Source of the DNA: an uncultured Ruminococcus sp.
GTDB taxonomy: Bacteria; Bacillota; Clostridia; Lachnospirales; Lachnospiraceae
Length of the DNA stretch: 64,000 bases
Assembly: GCA_904418845.1 (NCBI GenBank)
Contig: CAJFQC010000001.1
Coordinates: forward strand, 141,871 to 205,870
Reading direction: 5' to 3'
Shown here: positions 40,966-51,012 of the stretch, piece by piece
Position numbering within the stretch: position 1 is the stretch's first letter
Layout: each line of letters opens with the position of its first letter
Translations under genes and position numbers: made by a program
The notes under the pieces: generated by a model
The model's database searches: none
What the model was told of the DNA's origin: nothing
What the model saw: the letters and a program-made list of their open reading frames with translations, nothing else

Positions 40966-43900
40966 ATGAGTAGTGTAAGACGAGTTTTTGTAGAGAAAAA
41001 GCCGGCATTTGCAGTGGCAGCCAAGGAACTCCGCCATGAGATACGCCATTATCTCGGCATTCAGGACGTGACGGGAGTGCGTGTGCTGATCAGATATGAC
41101 GTGGAAAATATTTCCGATGAGACATTCGAGAAGGCATGCAGCGGAGTGTTCGCTGAGCCGCCGGTGGATATCCTGTATAAAGAGGAATTCGCGGTGAACG
41201 AGGGAGACCGCAGCTTTTCCGTGGAATATCTTCCGGGCCAGTTTGATCAGAGGGCAGACTCTGCCGAGCAGTGTATTCGTTTTATCAAGGAGGACGAGAC
41301 TCCGGTGATCCGCACGGCGACAACATATGTGATCGAAGGAGGAATTTCTGATGAAGAACTTTCGGAGGTCCGTAACCACTGCATCAATCCGGTGGATTCC
41401 AGAGAAGCGCAGGCAGAGAAGCCGGATACACTTGTCACGGTATTTGATGAGCCGGAGGATATCAAAGTATTCGACGGATTCTGCCAGATGCCGGAGACCG
41501 AATTAAAAGAGCTTTATGACTCTCTTGGACTTGCCATGACTTTTAAGGATTTCCTTCACATCCAGAATTATTATAAAGGTGAGGAACACAGAGATCCATC
41601 TATGACAGAGATTCGTGTTCTTGACACATACTGGTCCGACCACTGCCGCCACACGACGTTTTCCACAGAGCTTACGGACGTGGTGTTTGATGACGGCGAC
41701 TACAGGAAACCGATCGAAGATACTTATAAGCAGTATTTGAAAGATCACAATGAGATATTTGCCGGGCGAGAGGATAAGTTTGTCTGCCTGATGGACCTTG
41801 CCCTCATGGCAATGCGCAGACTGAAAAGGGAAGGAAAGCTCGAAGATCAGGAGCAGTCCGATGAGATCAACGCCTGCAGCATTGTTGTGCCCATCAAAGT
41901 GGACGGTGTGGAGGAAGAGTGGCTCATCAACTTTAAGAACGAGACTCATAACCATCCGACAGAGATTGAACCTTTCGGAGGAGCGGCGACCTGTCTCGGC
42001 GGTGCTATCCGTGACCCGCTTTCAGGACGGACCTATGTATATCAGGCAATGCGTGTGACCGGAGCGGCAGATCCTACTGTATCTGTGCAGGATACACTGA
42101 AAGGAAAGCTGCCCCAGAAGAAGCTTGTCCGGGGCGCGGCGCACGGATACAGCTCTTATGGAAACCAGATCGGTCTTGCGACGGGACTTGTAAAAGAAAT
42201 CTACCATCCAAACTATGTGGCGAAACGTATGGAGATCGGCGCAGTGCTGGGCGCGGCTCCAAGACGCGCGGTGATCCGTGAGACGTCGGATCCGGGAGAT
42301 ATCATCATCCTGCTGGGAGGACGGACAGGACGCGACGGCTGCGGCGGCGCCACAGGTTCTTCAAAGGTACATACAGAAGAATCTATCGAGACGTGCGGCG
42401 CAGAGGTCCAGAAAGGAAATCCGCCCACAGAGCGTAAGATCCAGAGGCTGTTCCGCCGGGAGGAAGTGAGCAGGCTGATCAAAAAGTGTAATGATTTCGG
42501 CGCGGGCGGTGTGTCAGTGGCCATCGGTGAGCTGGCAGACGGACTGAGGGTTGAGCTTGATAAAGTTCCGAAGAAATACGCGGGACTGGACGGTACGGAA
42601 ATTGCCATTTCTGAATCCCAGGAGCGTATGGCTGTGGTAGTCGACCCGAAGGATGCGGCAGAGTTCATGTCCTACGCAAAGGAGGAAAACCTTGAGGCGA
42701 CAGAGGTTGCGGTTGTGACAGAAGAGCCGAGGCTGGTTCTCGTATGGAGAGGAAAAGAGATCGTGAATCTCTCACGTGCTTTTCTTGACACGAATGGGGC
42801 CCATCAAGAGACATCTGTTGAGGTGGAGATGCCAAAACGTGAGGACAGCCTGTTTAAGCGCAGAGAGATCGGCGATGTGAAAACAGCATGGCTTAATGTG
42901 CTGAGTGATCTGAATGTATGCTCGCAGAAGGGACTCGTAGAGATGTTCGACGGTTCTATTGGAGCAGGTTCTGTGTTCATGCCGCACGGCGGTAAATATC
43001 AGATGACAGAGACGCAGACAATGGTGGCAAAGGTGCCGGTCCTCACAGGAAAGACAGACAGTGTATCCATGATGAGCTACGGCTTTGATCCCTATCTGTC
43101 AAGCTGGAGCCCGTATCACGGGGCGGTTTACGCGGTTGTGGAGTCTGTGGCAAAGATCGTTGCCGCGGGCGGCGACTATAAAAAGATCCGCTTTACATTC
43201 CAGGAGTACTTCCGCAGGATGAGTGAAGATCCGAAGAGATGGAGCCAGCCTTTCGCGGCGCTTCTCGGCGCGTACGCGGCGCAGATCGGATTCGGACTGC
43301 CGTCCATCGGCGGAAAAGACAGTATGTCAGGAACTTTCCGGGATATCGATGTTCCCCCGACGCTTGTGTCCTTTGCGGTTGATATGGCCACAGAGAAAGA
43401 CATCATCACGCCGGAACTTAAAAAAGCCGGAAACAAACTGGTATGGCTGCGCATTGAGAAAGACGGATACGACCTTCCGGTATACGGTCAGATCATGGAA
43501 CAGTACGGGAAGTTCACAGAGGATATCCGGGCGGGAAGGATTGTGTCTGCATATGCTCTTGACCGCCACGGCGTGATCGCCGCTGTGAGCAAGATGGCTT
43601 TTGGCAATAAGATGGGCGTAAAGATCGAGCACAATATAGATCCGAGAGATATGTTCGCTCCGGCATTCGGCGATATCATCGCTGAGGTAGAGGACGGACA
43701 GGTCGGAAATTTACAGATAAGCTACACAGTGATCGGTGAAGTGGCAGACAGAGATACATTTGAATATAGCGGTGCAAAGATCGGCATGGAAGAAGCGCTT
43801 GGCGCATGGACGGGCACTCTGGAGAAAGTTTTTGCCACAAAGTCAGCGGAGAGCTCAGACCAGCGGGTGGAGGAGAAGCTTTATGATGCTTCTGACATCC

Positions 43901-44721
43901 ATGTCTGCAGTCACAAGATCGCTCAGCCTACAGTGTTCATACCGGTATTTCCGGGTACGAACTGTGAGTATGACAGCGCGAGGGCATTCGAGAGAGCAGG
44001 AGCGAAGGTTATCACAAAGGTGTTCCGCAATCTGGATGCGGAGGATATCCGTTCTTCGGTAGCAGAGTTTGAAAAAGCCATCGCCCAGGCGCAGATGATT
44101 ATGTTCCCGGGCGGGTTCAGCGCGGGTGATGAGCCGGATGGTTCCGCGAAGTTCTTTGCCACCGCTTTCCAGAACGCGAAGATCAAAGAGGCGGTCGAGA
44201 AGCTGTTAAATGAAAGGGACGGACTTGCCCTTGGTATCTGTAATGGTTTCCAGGCGCTCATCAAGCTGGGACTGGTGCCGTACGGAAAGATCGTGGGACA
44301 GACAGCGGCTGCACCGACATTGACATATAATACGATCGGACGCCACATTTCCAAGATGGTGTATACGAAGGTTGTGACAAACAAATCCCCATGGCTTCAG
44401 GAGGCAGAGCTGGGAGCTGTATATACGAACCCCGCCTCCCACGGAGAAGGACGGTTTGTTGCAAGCCAGGAGTGGATTGACCGTCTGTTTGAAAATGGCC
44501 AGGTGGCGACGCAGTACTGTGACCCGGAAGGAACTATCAGTATGGATGAAGAGTGGAATGTAAACGGTTCTTACCGTGCCATCGAGGGTATCACAAGCCC
44601 TGACGGACGCGTACTGGGCAAGATGGCGCACTCTGAGCGCCGGGATGCTTCTGTTGCGGTCAATATCTACGGAGAGCAGGATCTTAAGATCTTTGAATCC
44701 GGAGTAAAGTATTTTAAATGA
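40966..44721 (+). CDS. purL: Phosphoribosylformylglycinamidine synthase, single chain
   Basis: A 1251-residue ATP-dependent enzyme making formylglycinamidine ribotide for purine synthesis. It joins the synthase and glutaminase on one chain, the large form found in many Clostridia. TYWSDHCRHTTF, NHPTEIEPFGGAATCLGG and GGRTGRDGCGGATGSS mark the synthetase part. The C-terminal glutamine amidotransferase begins near IPVFPGTNCEYDS, with the nucleophile Cys1092 in GICNGFQ and the His of SHGEGRF near the end. It stands alone with its own promoter and terminator, not in a pur operon. Confidence 0.97.
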   Translation: MSSVRRVFVEKKPAFAVAAKELRHEIRHYLGIQDVTGVRVLIRYDVENISDETFEKACSGVFAEPPVDILYKEEFAVNEGDRSFSVEYLPGQFDQRADSAEQCIRFIKEDETPVIRTATTYVIEGGISDEELSEVRNHCINPVDSREAQAEKPDTLVTVFDEPEDIKVFDGFCQMPETELKELYDSLGLAMTFKDFLHIQNYYKGEEHRDPSMTEIRVLDTYWSDHCRHTTFSTELTDVVFDDGDYRKPIEDTYKQYLKDHNEIFAGREDKFVCLMDLALMAMRRLKREGKLEDQEQSDEINACSIVVPIKVDGVEEEWLINFKNETHNHPTEIEPFGGAATCLGGAIRDPLSGRTYVYQAMRVTGAADPTVSVQDTLKGKLPQKKLVRGAAHGYSSYGNQIGLATGLVKEIYHPNYVAKRMEIGAVLGAAPRRAVIRETSDPGDIIILLGGRTGRDGCGGATGSSKVHTEESIETCGAEVQKGNPPTERKIQRLFRREEVSRLIKKCNDFGAGGVSVAIGELADGLRVELDKVPKKYAGLDGTEIAISESQERMAVVVDPKDAAEFMSYAKEENLEATEVAVVTEEPRLVLVWRGKEIVNLSRAFLDTNGAHQETSVEVEMPKREDSLFKRREIGDVKTAWLNVLSDLNVCSQKGLVEMFDGSIGAGSVFMPHGGKYQMTETQTMVAKVPVLTGKTDSVSMMSYGFDPYLSSWSPYHGAVYAVVESVAKIVAAGGDYKKIRFTFQEYFRRMSEDPKRWSQPFAALLGAYAAQIGFGLPSIGGKDSMSGTFRDIDVPPTLVSFAVDMATEKDIITPELKKAGNKLVWLRIEKDGYDLPVYGQIMEQYGKFTEDIRAGRIVSAYALDRHGVIAAVSKMAFGNKMGVKIEHNIDPRDMFAPAFGDIIAEVEDGQVGNLQISYTVIGEVADRDTFEYSGAKIGMEEALGAWTGTLEKVFATKSAESSDQRVEEKLYDASDIHVCSHKIAQPTVFIPVFPGTNCEYDSARAFERAGAKVITKVFRNLDAEDIRSSVAEFEKAIAQAQMIMFPGGFSAGDEPDGSAKFFATAFQNAKIKEAVEKLLNERDGLALGICNGFQALIKLGLVPYGKIVGQTAAAPTLTYNTIGRHISKMVYTKVVTNKSPWLQEAELGAVYTNPASHGEGRFVASQEWIDRLFENGQVATQYCDPEGTISMDEEWNVNGSYRAIEGITSPDGRVLGKMAHSERRDASVAVNIYGEQDLKIFESGVKYFK

Positions 44722-44758
44722 TTAGGGGAGCAATCACAGTTTAATAAGAAGAAAAAAG

Positions 44759-44806
44759 AACCCCGCAAAGGCAGGCCTGAGAAAAAGCTGCCCCTGCGGG
44801 GGTTTT
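44759..44806. terminator. Terminator between purL and aroC
   Basis: AACCCCGCA-A-GGCAG pairs with CTGCC-CC-TGCGGGGGTT. T runs follow on the plus strand and, as AAGAAAAAAGAA, on the minus strand. It serves the two convergent genes. Confidence 0.85.
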
Positions 44807-44853
44807 CTGAAATATTTCTGAAGAGATGGTTTGTCAAAAAGGCTGCTGCACGA

Positions 44854-46011
44854 TTATTCAAGGTCAGCGCTGTCTGCCGGAACACAGTTATATACCTTTT
44901 TTACATGCTCCAGCCTGGAAGCCATGTTTCTCAGCAAAAGATCAGCCAGGGTCAGCGCGGCCATGGATTCTACAACGACAACAGCGCGGGGGACGATGAC
45001 AGGGTCATGTCTTCCGTGGACAGTGATGTCGGTATTTTCCCCGGCTATGTTTACTGTCTGCTGTGTTTTAGCGATAGAAGAGGTAGGCTTTACGGCGGCC
45101 CGGAGGACAAGCTGCGCTCCGTCGCTCATGCCGCCCAGTGTTCCGCCGGAATGATTGGTCACCTTGCAGATCCGGCCGCCAGACCCGGCGCAGCAAGTGT
45201 CAGAGGTGCCGAGGCTGCGGAATGCATCATTGTTCTTGCTTCCCACAGAGGCGGCTGAGGCGAAGCCATCCCCGATCTCCACACCTTTTACCGCGCCGAT
45301 GGACATGACTGCCTGGGCGAGCAGGGCATCCAGCTTATCAAAGACCGGCTCGCCAAGCCCGGCGGGGAGACCTTCGGCAATGCACTCGATGATACCGCCG
45401 CAGGAATCTGTCTTCGACATAAGTGAGGAAATGTACTCCCCGGCCTGTTCTGCTATGGAATTATTTGGCATATACAGGCTGTTCTCGTGGATCTCGGACA
45501 TATGATAATCCTTTTCTGATATGGTAAATGGTCCGATAGATTTTGTGTAAGCAGAGACTGTGATTCCAAGCTCTTTTAAAAGAAGGCAAGCGACAGCGCC
45601 CGCCGCCACGCGTCCGATTGTCTCACGGCCGGAAGAACGTCCGCCGCCCCGGTAGTCGCGGAATCCGTATTTTTCGGTAAACGGGTAGTCAGCGTGTCCC
45701 GGACGGAAAAGGGAGACGATGTTGCCATAATCCCTGGGACGCTGATCCTGGTTGCGGACAAGAAGTGAAATAGGAGTTCCCGTTGTCTTTCCCTCGAATA
45801 CGCCGGAGAGAATTTCAACAGAATCAGACTCATTTCGCTTTGTCGTATATTTACTCTGCCCGGGCTTACGCCTGTCCAGATATTTCTGGATATCTTCCTC
45901 TGACAGGGAAAGACCTGAGGGACAGCCGTCGATCACAACGCCGATGCCCGGTCCGTGGGATTCACCCCACGTGGTGACGCGGAATATTGTTCCAAATGAT
46001 GAACCACTCAT
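44854..46011 (-). CDS. aroC: Chorismate synthase
   Basis: A 385-residue FMN-dependent enzyme that makes chorismate from 5-enolpyruvylshikimate 3-phosphate. Family signatures are GESHGPGIGVVIDG at the N-terminus, RPGHADYPFTEKYG, the RGGGRSSGRETIGRVAAG loop and DPVIVPRAVVVVESM. The start at 46011 follows AAAGGAG; the frame continues 244 codons upstream but only antisense to the L,D-transpeptidase gene. It is the only obvious biosynthetic shikimate gene in the window, far from the catabolic ydiB-aroD cluster. Confidence 0.96.
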   Translation of the reverse strand: MSGSSFGTIFRVTTWGESHGPGIGVVIDGCPSGLSLSEEDIQKYLDRRKPGQSKYTTKRNESDSVEILSGVFEGKTTGTPISLLVRNQDQRPRDYGNIVSLFRPGHADYPFTEKYGFRDYRGGGRSSGRETIGRVAAGAVACLLLKELGITVSAYTKSIGPFTISEKDYHMSEIHENSLYMPNNSIAEQAGEYISSLMSKTDSCGGIIECIAEGLPAGLGEPVFDKLDALLAQAVMSIGAVKGVEIGDGFASAASVGSKNNDAFRSLGTSDTCCAGSGGRICKVTNHSGGTLGGMSDGAQLVLRAAVKPTSSIAKTQQTVNIAGENTDITVHGRHDPVIVPRAVVVVESMAALTLADLLLRNMASRLEHVKKVYNCVPADSADLE

Positions 46012-46146
46012 AGATGAGCTCCTTTCTGATATGTAAGCCCCGCGATGTGTCCGCGGGTGTCTGCGGAATATAGGAACCATTATATAAGAAAGAAATATAT
46101 CTGGCAAGCGTAAAGAAAAAGAATAGGAAAAGATCAGAGAATGTTC

Positions 46147-46175
46147 TGTACTTTTTATATTTTTCGTACTATAAT
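46147..46175 (+). promoter_or_regulatory. Weak promoter for the L,D-transpeptidase gene
   Basis: TATAAT (46170-46175) with TGTACT 17 bases upstream (46147-46152). The -35 is poor. Confidence 0.4.
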
Positions 46176-46215
46176 GTTGCCGTGACAGTGTAAAAAGGAG
46201 AGGAATGAAGAACTG

Positions 46216-48045
46216 ATGAGCAGAAAAAGAAGAAAAAGAAAATCTGAAAACCATCAGGAAAAAATAGAAAGATTCTTCGATACAGAAAAAGATGAAGAGA
46301 TAGAAAATCAGAATGCAGGTGCGGTGGAGGAGCCCTCTTTTGTTGATGTGGAAAAATCCGGGGATTCTGAGATTAGCGGTGGTGAGCTGATGGAAGAGGA
46401 CGGGCCGGGAGAGACAGAGGAAGCAGACGAATCGGAAAATAATATGGAAGAAACTGCTGAATTGGAAGTTGAAGAGGAAGCTGTGGAAGGATCGGAAGAG
46501 ATACACGAAGAAGCAGGAGAGGGAGAAGAGCCGGAAGAAGATGATACGGAGAGAGAAGAGGGCCCGGAGGAAGGAGAAGAGGGGGATGACTTCGGTAAAA
46601 AGAAGAGAAGGCGAAGAAGGCGCAGAAGAAGAAAGAAGAAGGAAAGAAAGCCTATGGGAAAGAAATTCTGGATTATCCTTGGAAGCATTTTCGGCGGACT
46701 GATCGCTGTCTATCTGGGGATTTCTGCATACTTTATCGGGCATTTCTTTATCAATACGACGATCAATGGACGGGACTTTTCCGGGCGTTCGGCGGCAGTT
46801 GTAGAGGACTATTTTAAAGAGCAGGTCAAAGATTATGAGCTCACGATCGAGGAATTGAACAATGAGACAGACGTGATCAAAGGCTCCGATATATCTCTGG
46901 CGTATAAGGAAAATTCCGCTGTTGAGAAGGCACTTAAGGAGCAGAATCCTTTATTATGGGTAACTGCGTTCTTTTCTACGACGGACAAAGATATTCAGGT
47001 TCAGGTGGACTATGATGAACAGGTGCTGGAAGAAAAGATCCAGTCAATAAAAGCAGTTACGCAGGAACAGACAGAACCCGTCTCTGCCTATCCGAAGTTC
47101 GATGGAAACTCCTTTGTAATTGAGCCGGAGGTGTATGGGACGGCTGTCAATATGGAGGTTTTGACAGCGAGGATCAAAGAGTATATCTCGGCATTCAAGC
47201 CAAAGCTTGTAATGTTTGACGAGGGCTGCTATAAACTGCCCAAGTATCTGTCGGATTCGCCCGAGGTACAGGCAGCGTGCGATGCGATGAATGAATATTG
47301 CAAGGCGAGCATCACATATACTATGACGGAAAATGTAGTTGTGGATAAAACGCTGATTTCCGGCTGGCTTACTTACGATGAAAATATGCAGGTCACTCTC
47401 GACGAAAATGCTGTCAGAGAGTGGATGAGAGAGTTTGGAAAGACATATGACACGGTTGGGGCATACAGGACGATCACCACTCCGACCGGCAAGGCGGCGG
47501 AAGTCTCAGGAGGAACATACGGATGGTCTGTTGACGAGGATACAGAGACCCAGAACCTGATCACGAGCATCAAGAACGGAGAAGTGACGACAAAGGAACC
47601 TGCCTACGTACAGACAGCAGCGGCTCACGCTGCGCAGGACTGGGGCAGTACGTATCTGGAAGTGGATTTGTCTGCGCAGCATATGTGGTATATCGTGAAT
47701 GGCTCAATTGCCCTGGAGACAGATGTGGTGACAGGAATCCCTACACCGGACAGGATTACTCCTGCGGGAGTGTACTCTATTTTGGAGATGAAGCAAAATA
47801 AGACGCTTGTAGGAGCGATTGATCCGTCTACCGGGGAACCGAGTTACCGGACGCCGGTCGACTATTGGATGCGTGTCACCTGGACCGGCATAGGATTCCA
47901 TGACGCGAACTGGCAGTCTTCTTTTGGAGGTACCAGATACCAGACAAGTGCCGGTTCCCACGGATGTATCAATATGCCTGTCAGCAAGGCGGGAGAACTC
48001 TACGGGATGCTGAGCGTGGGAACGCCTGTCATTATCCACTACTAG
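46216..48045 (+). CDS. L,D-transpeptidase (YkuD) with acidic cytoplasmic tail
   Basis: A 609-residue membrane protein. Residues 1-125 are extremely acidic (long Glu/Asp stretches) after a basic start. A run of Lys and Arg (about 127-145) and one membrane helix (about 152-178) follow. Outside the cell, a PG_binding_4-like region (about 190-440) precedes the YkuD domain, whose catalytic motif is SHGCINMP near residue 581. It crosslinks peptidoglycan through 3-3 bonds. Because the N-terminus is inside, the tail is cytoplasmic and could recruit division or ribosomal factors. The Arg run may act as a stop-transfer charge. Confidence 0.9.
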   Translation: MSRKRRKRKSENHQEKIERFFDTEKDEEIENQNAGAVEEPSFVDVEKSGDSEISGGELMEEDGPGETEEADESENNMEETAELEVEEEAVEGSEEIHEEAGEGEEPEEDDTEREEGPEEGEEGDDFGKKKRRRRRRRRRKKKERKPMGKKFWIILGSIFGGLIAVYLGISAYFIGHFFINTTINGRDFSGRSAAVVEDYFKEQVKDYELTIEELNNETDVIKGSDISLAYKENSAVEKALKEQNPLLWVTAFFSTTDKDIQVQVDYDEQVLEEKIQSIKAVTQEQTEPVSAYPKFDGNSFVIEPEVYGTAVNMEVLTARIKEYISAFKPKLVMFDEGCYKLPKYLSDSPEVQAACDAMNEYCKASITYTMTENVVVDKTLISGWLTYDENMQVTLDENAVREWMREFGKTYDTVGAYRTITTPTGKAAEVSGGTYGWSVDEDTETQNLITSIKNGEVTTKEPAYVQTAAAHAAQDWGSTYLEVDLSAQHMWYIVNGSIALETDVVTGIPTPDRITPAGVYSILEMKQNKTLVGAIDPSTGEPSYRTPVDYWMRVTWTGIGFHDANWQSSFGGTRYQTSAGSHGCINMPVSKAGELYGMLSVGTPVIIHY

Positions 48046-48079
48046 ATTTTCAGAGCCAGAAAGGACAGAAAAGAGTTAT

Positions 48080-49207
48080 ATGTATGAACTTTTGAATAAA
48101 GACGGCATGGCAAAGCGCGGAAGATTCCATACTGTCCACGGGACGATAGAGACGCCGGTGTTCATGAATGTTGGAACCGCAGCGGCCATCAAAGGGGCTG
48201 TGTCGACGGACGATCTAAGACAGATCAAGACCCAGGTAGAGCTCTCGAATACATATCATCTCCATGTAAGACCGGGAGATGATATTGTAAAGAAGCTGGG
48301 AGGGCTTCACAAGTTTATGAACTGGGACAAGCCTATCCTGACAGATTCGGGCGGATTTCAGGTGTTTTCTTTGGCTTCTCTCCGTAAAATTAAGGAAGAA
48401 GGCGTGCATTTTAATTCTCATATCGACGGGCATAAGATATTCATGGGGCCTGAGGAGAGTATGCAGATCCAGTCTAATCTGGCGTCAACGATTGCCATGG
48501 CGTTTGACGAGTGCCCGTCCAGCGTGGCGGACAGAAAATATATCGCAGATTCTGTGGAGAGGACGACACGCTGGCTGAAGCGCTGTAAGAAAGAGATGGA
48601 AAGGCTTAATTCTCTGCCGGATACGATCAATCCCAGTCAGATGCTCTTTGGCATCAATCAAGGCGGAATCTATGAGGATATCCGTATCGAGCACGCCCGG
48701 CAGATCTCGGAACTTGATCTGGACGGCTATGCTGTCGGCGGTCTGGCAGTAGGCGAGAGCCATGAAGATATGTACCGTATCCTGGAGGCGGTCGTGCCTC
48801 ATCTGCCGGAAAACAAGCCTACATACCTGATGGGTGTGGGAACGCCGGCAAACATCCTGGAGGCAGTGGACAGAGGAGTTGACTTCTTTGACTGCGTATA
48901 TCCAACGCGGAACGGGCGGCACGGACATGTGTATACAAACCATGGCAAGCTGAATCTGTTCAATGCAAAATATGAACTGGACGAACGCCCCATCGAAGAA
49001 GGGTGCGGCTGTCCGGCATGCAGAAGCTACAGCAGGGCATATATCCGCCATCTTCTGAAAGCGAAAGAGATGTTGGGAATGAGGCTGTGCGTGCTTCACA
49101 ACCTGTATTTCTACAATACGATGATGGAAGAGATACGCGAAGCCATCGAAGCCGGAGAGTATCAGGCGTATAAAAAGAAAAAGCTTGAGGGAATAATGCC
49201 GCAGTAA
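48080..49207 (+). CDS. tgt: tRNA-guanine transglycosylase
   Basis: A 375-residue enzyme that puts a queuosine precursor at position 34 of GUN-anticodon tRNAs. Features are DSGGFQVFSLASLRKI, the catalytic Asp region MAFDECPSS and YPTRNGRHGH, and a zinc site in CGCPACRSYSRAYIRHLLKAKE with a later His. The ATG at 48080 follows AAAGGAC. Followed by yajC, the common tgt-yajC order in bacteria. Confidence 0.97.
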   Translation: MYELLNKDGMAKRGRFHTVHGTIETPVFMNVGTAAAIKGAVSTDDLRQIKTQVELSNTYHLHVRPGDDIVKKLGGLHKFMNWDKPILTDSGGFQVFSLASLRKIKEEGVHFNSHIDGHKIFMGPEESMQIQSNLASTIAMAFDECPSSVADRKYIADSVERTTRWLKRCKKEMERLNSLPDTINPSQMLFGINQGGIYEDIRIEHARQISELDLDGYAVGGLAVGESHEDMYRILEAVVPHLPENKPTYLMGVGTPANILEAVDRGVDFFDCVYPTRNGRHGHVYTNHGKLNLFNAKYELDERPIEEGCGCPACRSYSRAYIRHLLKAKEMLGMRLCVLHNLYFYNTMMEEIREAIEAGEYQAYKKKKLEGIMPQ

Positions 49208-49258
49208 GAAAAAACGTGATAAGAAAAGGGATATTTTAGCGGATTTTTGAAAAGGCTC

Positions 49259-49287
49259 TTGAAGATTGAACTTTTTTTGTGTATAGT
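49259..49287 (+). promoter_or_regulatory. Promoter for yajC
   Basis: TTGAAG (49259-49264), 17 bases, TATAGT (49282-49287), just before AGGAGGAG and the start. Confidence 0.65.
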
Positions 49288-49325
49288 AATCTTATTGCTG
49301 AAAGAAAGTTAGGAGGAGACTGCCA

Positions 49326-49604
49326 ATGGGTGAAACAATAATGATGCTGGTGTGGCTCGTTGTTATGTTCGGTGTTATGTGGCTTTTGCTCATGCGCCCG
49401 CAGAAGAAAGAGCAGAAGAGAATCCAGGCAATGCTTGCGTCGATGGAAGTGGGTGACACAGCGTTGACAACAAGCGGATTTTACGGAGTTATCATTGACA
49501 TCACAGATGATGATGTGATCGTTGAGTTCGGTAACAACAAGAACTGCCGTATCCCGATGCAGAAGGCGGCGATCGCTCAGATCGAGAAGCCGAACGCAGA
49601 GTAA
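49326..49604 (+). CDS. yajC: Preprotein translocase subunit YajC
   Basis: A 92-residue small membrane protein. One N-terminal helix (VWLVVMFGVMWLLLMRPQKKEQKR) is followed by the conserved GDTALTTSGFYGVI and a basic-aromatic strand. It associates with SecDF and SecYEG. AGGAGGAG precedes the ATG. It follows tgt at 118 bases with its own promoter and terminator. Confidence 0.95.
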   Translation: MGETIMMLVWLVVMFGVMWLLLMRPQKKEQKRIQAMLASMEVGDTALTTSGFYGVIIDITDDDVIVEFGNNKNCRIPMQKAAIAQIEKPNAE

Positions 49605-49625
49605 GGCATATAAAATAAAATAAGT

Positions 49626-49672
49626 AAAACACGTCGGAAGTTCTGGGAAACAGTTATTCCGGCGTGTTTTTT
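49626..49672 (+). terminator. Terminator after yajC
   Basis: AAAACACGTCGGAA pairs with TTCCGGCGTGTTTT with one T-C mismatch, followed by T residues. Confidence 0.85.
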
Positions 49673-49828
49673 ATATCATACTGCTGTTTTGCTCATATAC
49701 AGCCGTCCGGCTCATGCATGCGCATGTCCGTCTGCAGCCTCGTGCAGACACGGTTTGCCTGTGCGGTCTGTGCGTGGCCGAACTATTGCAAAAATACAGA
49801 GCGCCCTCTATTTTTATGCTTCAACTAC

Positions 49829-49857
49829 TTGAAACAGTCCGGAAAATGCGGTATGAT
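49829..49857 (+). promoter_or_regulatory. Promoter for leuB-ilvD-ilvB
   Basis: TTGAAA (49829-49834), 17 bases, TATGAT (49852-49857). The leader to 49893 is only about 30 bases, so there is no room for a T-box or attenuator. Confidence 0.75.
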
Positions 49858-49892
49858 AAATAGTAATATTTTAATTGAAGGGATGGGCAGCT

Positions 49893-50978
49893 ATGGAAAT
49901 GAAGATCGGAGTGATAAAAGGGGATGGGATCGGCCCTGAGATCGTGGACGAGGCAGTAAAGGTGCTCGACAAGGTCGCAGAGGTGTACGGACATTCCTTT
50001 TCTTATACACAGCTTTTGATGGGGGGAGCTTCCATTGACGTAAACGGTGTTCCTCTCACAGAGGAGACCCTTGAGGCTGCAAAGGCAAGTGACGCGGTGC
50101 TGATGGGTTCCATCGGAGGGGATGCGAAGACTTCTCCTTGGTATAGGCTGGAGCCGTCGAAACGCCCGGAAGCAGGACTTTTACAGCTTCGGAAAGGGCT
50201 GGACCTGTTTGCAAACTTAAGACCTGCCGTTCTCTATGAAGAGCTCAAAGGCGCCTGCCCGCTCAAAGAAGAGATCTCGGATAGAGGGTTCGACATGATG
50301 ATCATGAGAGAACTGACCGGAGGACTGTATTTTGGAAAACGCAGGACAGAGGCAGAGGATGGCGTCCTCGTGGCAAGGGATGAGCTTACATACAGTGAGA
50401 CTGAGATCCGCAGGATCGCGAAAAGGGGATTTGACATCGCCATGAAGAGAAGAAAAAAGGTGACCAGCGTTGACAAGGCAAATGTACTGGATTCCTCAAG
50501 ACTTTGGAGAAAGATCGTGGAGGAAGTGGCGGCGGATTACCCGGAAGTCACGGTAGAACATATGCTGGTTGACAACTGTGCGATGCAGCTTGTAAAAGAC
50601 CCCGCACAGTTTGATGTGATCTTGACAGAGAATATGTTCGGAGACATTCTTTCCGACGAGGCAAGCATGGTGACAGGTTCTATCGGCATGCTTGCCAGCG
50701 CAAGCTTAAACGAGACGAAATTCGGCCTGTATGAACCGAGCGGCGGCTCTGCGCCGGATATCGCAGGAAAAGGCATCGCTAATCCGATCGCTACGATCTT
50801 ATCAGCGGCTATGATGCTGCGCTATTCTTTCGATCTGGATAAAGAAGCGGATGCTGTTGAACAGGCAGTGGGAGCCGTATTAAAGGACGGATACCGCACC
50901 ATCGATATCATGTCAGAAGGAAAGACGCAGATCGGCACAGAAGAGATGGGCGATCGCATCTGTGCTTATATCAGATAG
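49893..50978 (+). CDS. leuB: 3-isopropylmalate dehydrogenase
   Basis: A 361-residue NAD-dependent enzyme of leucine synthesis. Family motifs are IKGDGIGPEIVDEAVKVL, the NAD loop LMGSIGGDAKT, MIMRELTGGLYFGKR and DILSDEASMVTGSIGMLAS. AAGGGATGGG places the start at 49893; an ATG six bases later is an alternative. It is followed closely by ilvD and ilvB. The leuA, leuC and leuD genes are not in the window. Confidence 0.95.
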   Translation: MEMKIGVIKGDGIGPEIVDEAVKVLDKVAEVYGHSFSYTQLLMGGASIDVNGVPLTEETLEAAKASDAVLMGSIGGDAKTSPWYRLEPSKRPEAGLLQLRKGLDLFANLRPAVLYEELKGACPLKEEISDRGFDMMIMRELTGGLYFGKRRTEAEDGVLVARDELTYSETEIRRIAKRGFDIAMKRRKKVTSVDKANVLDSSRLWRKIVEEVAADYPEVTVEHMLVDNCAMQLVKDPAQFDVILTENMFGDILSDEASMVTGSIGMLASASLNETKFGLYEPSGGSAPDIAGKGIANPIATILSAAMMLRYSFDLDKEADAVEQAVGAVLKDGYRTIDIMSEGKTQIGTEEMGDRICAYIR

Positions 50979-51012
50979 TTTCGTGATGAAACAAGAAAGA
51001 GAGGAATGACAT

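Noticed and set aside
46012..46743. 244-codon upstream extension of the aroC frame
   Set aside because: It lies antisense to the L,D-transpeptidase's acidic and Arg-rich coding region, reads as low-complexity Phe/Ser/Leu, and a good ribosome site precedes the ATG at 46011.
49858..49892. T-box or leucine attenuator before leuB
   Set aside because: The leader is about 30 bases and has no T-box sequence or leader peptide.
49664..49939. 91-codon open frame between yajC and leuB
   Set aside because: It has no ribosome site, starts in the yajC terminator, covers the leuB promoter and overlaps leuB.
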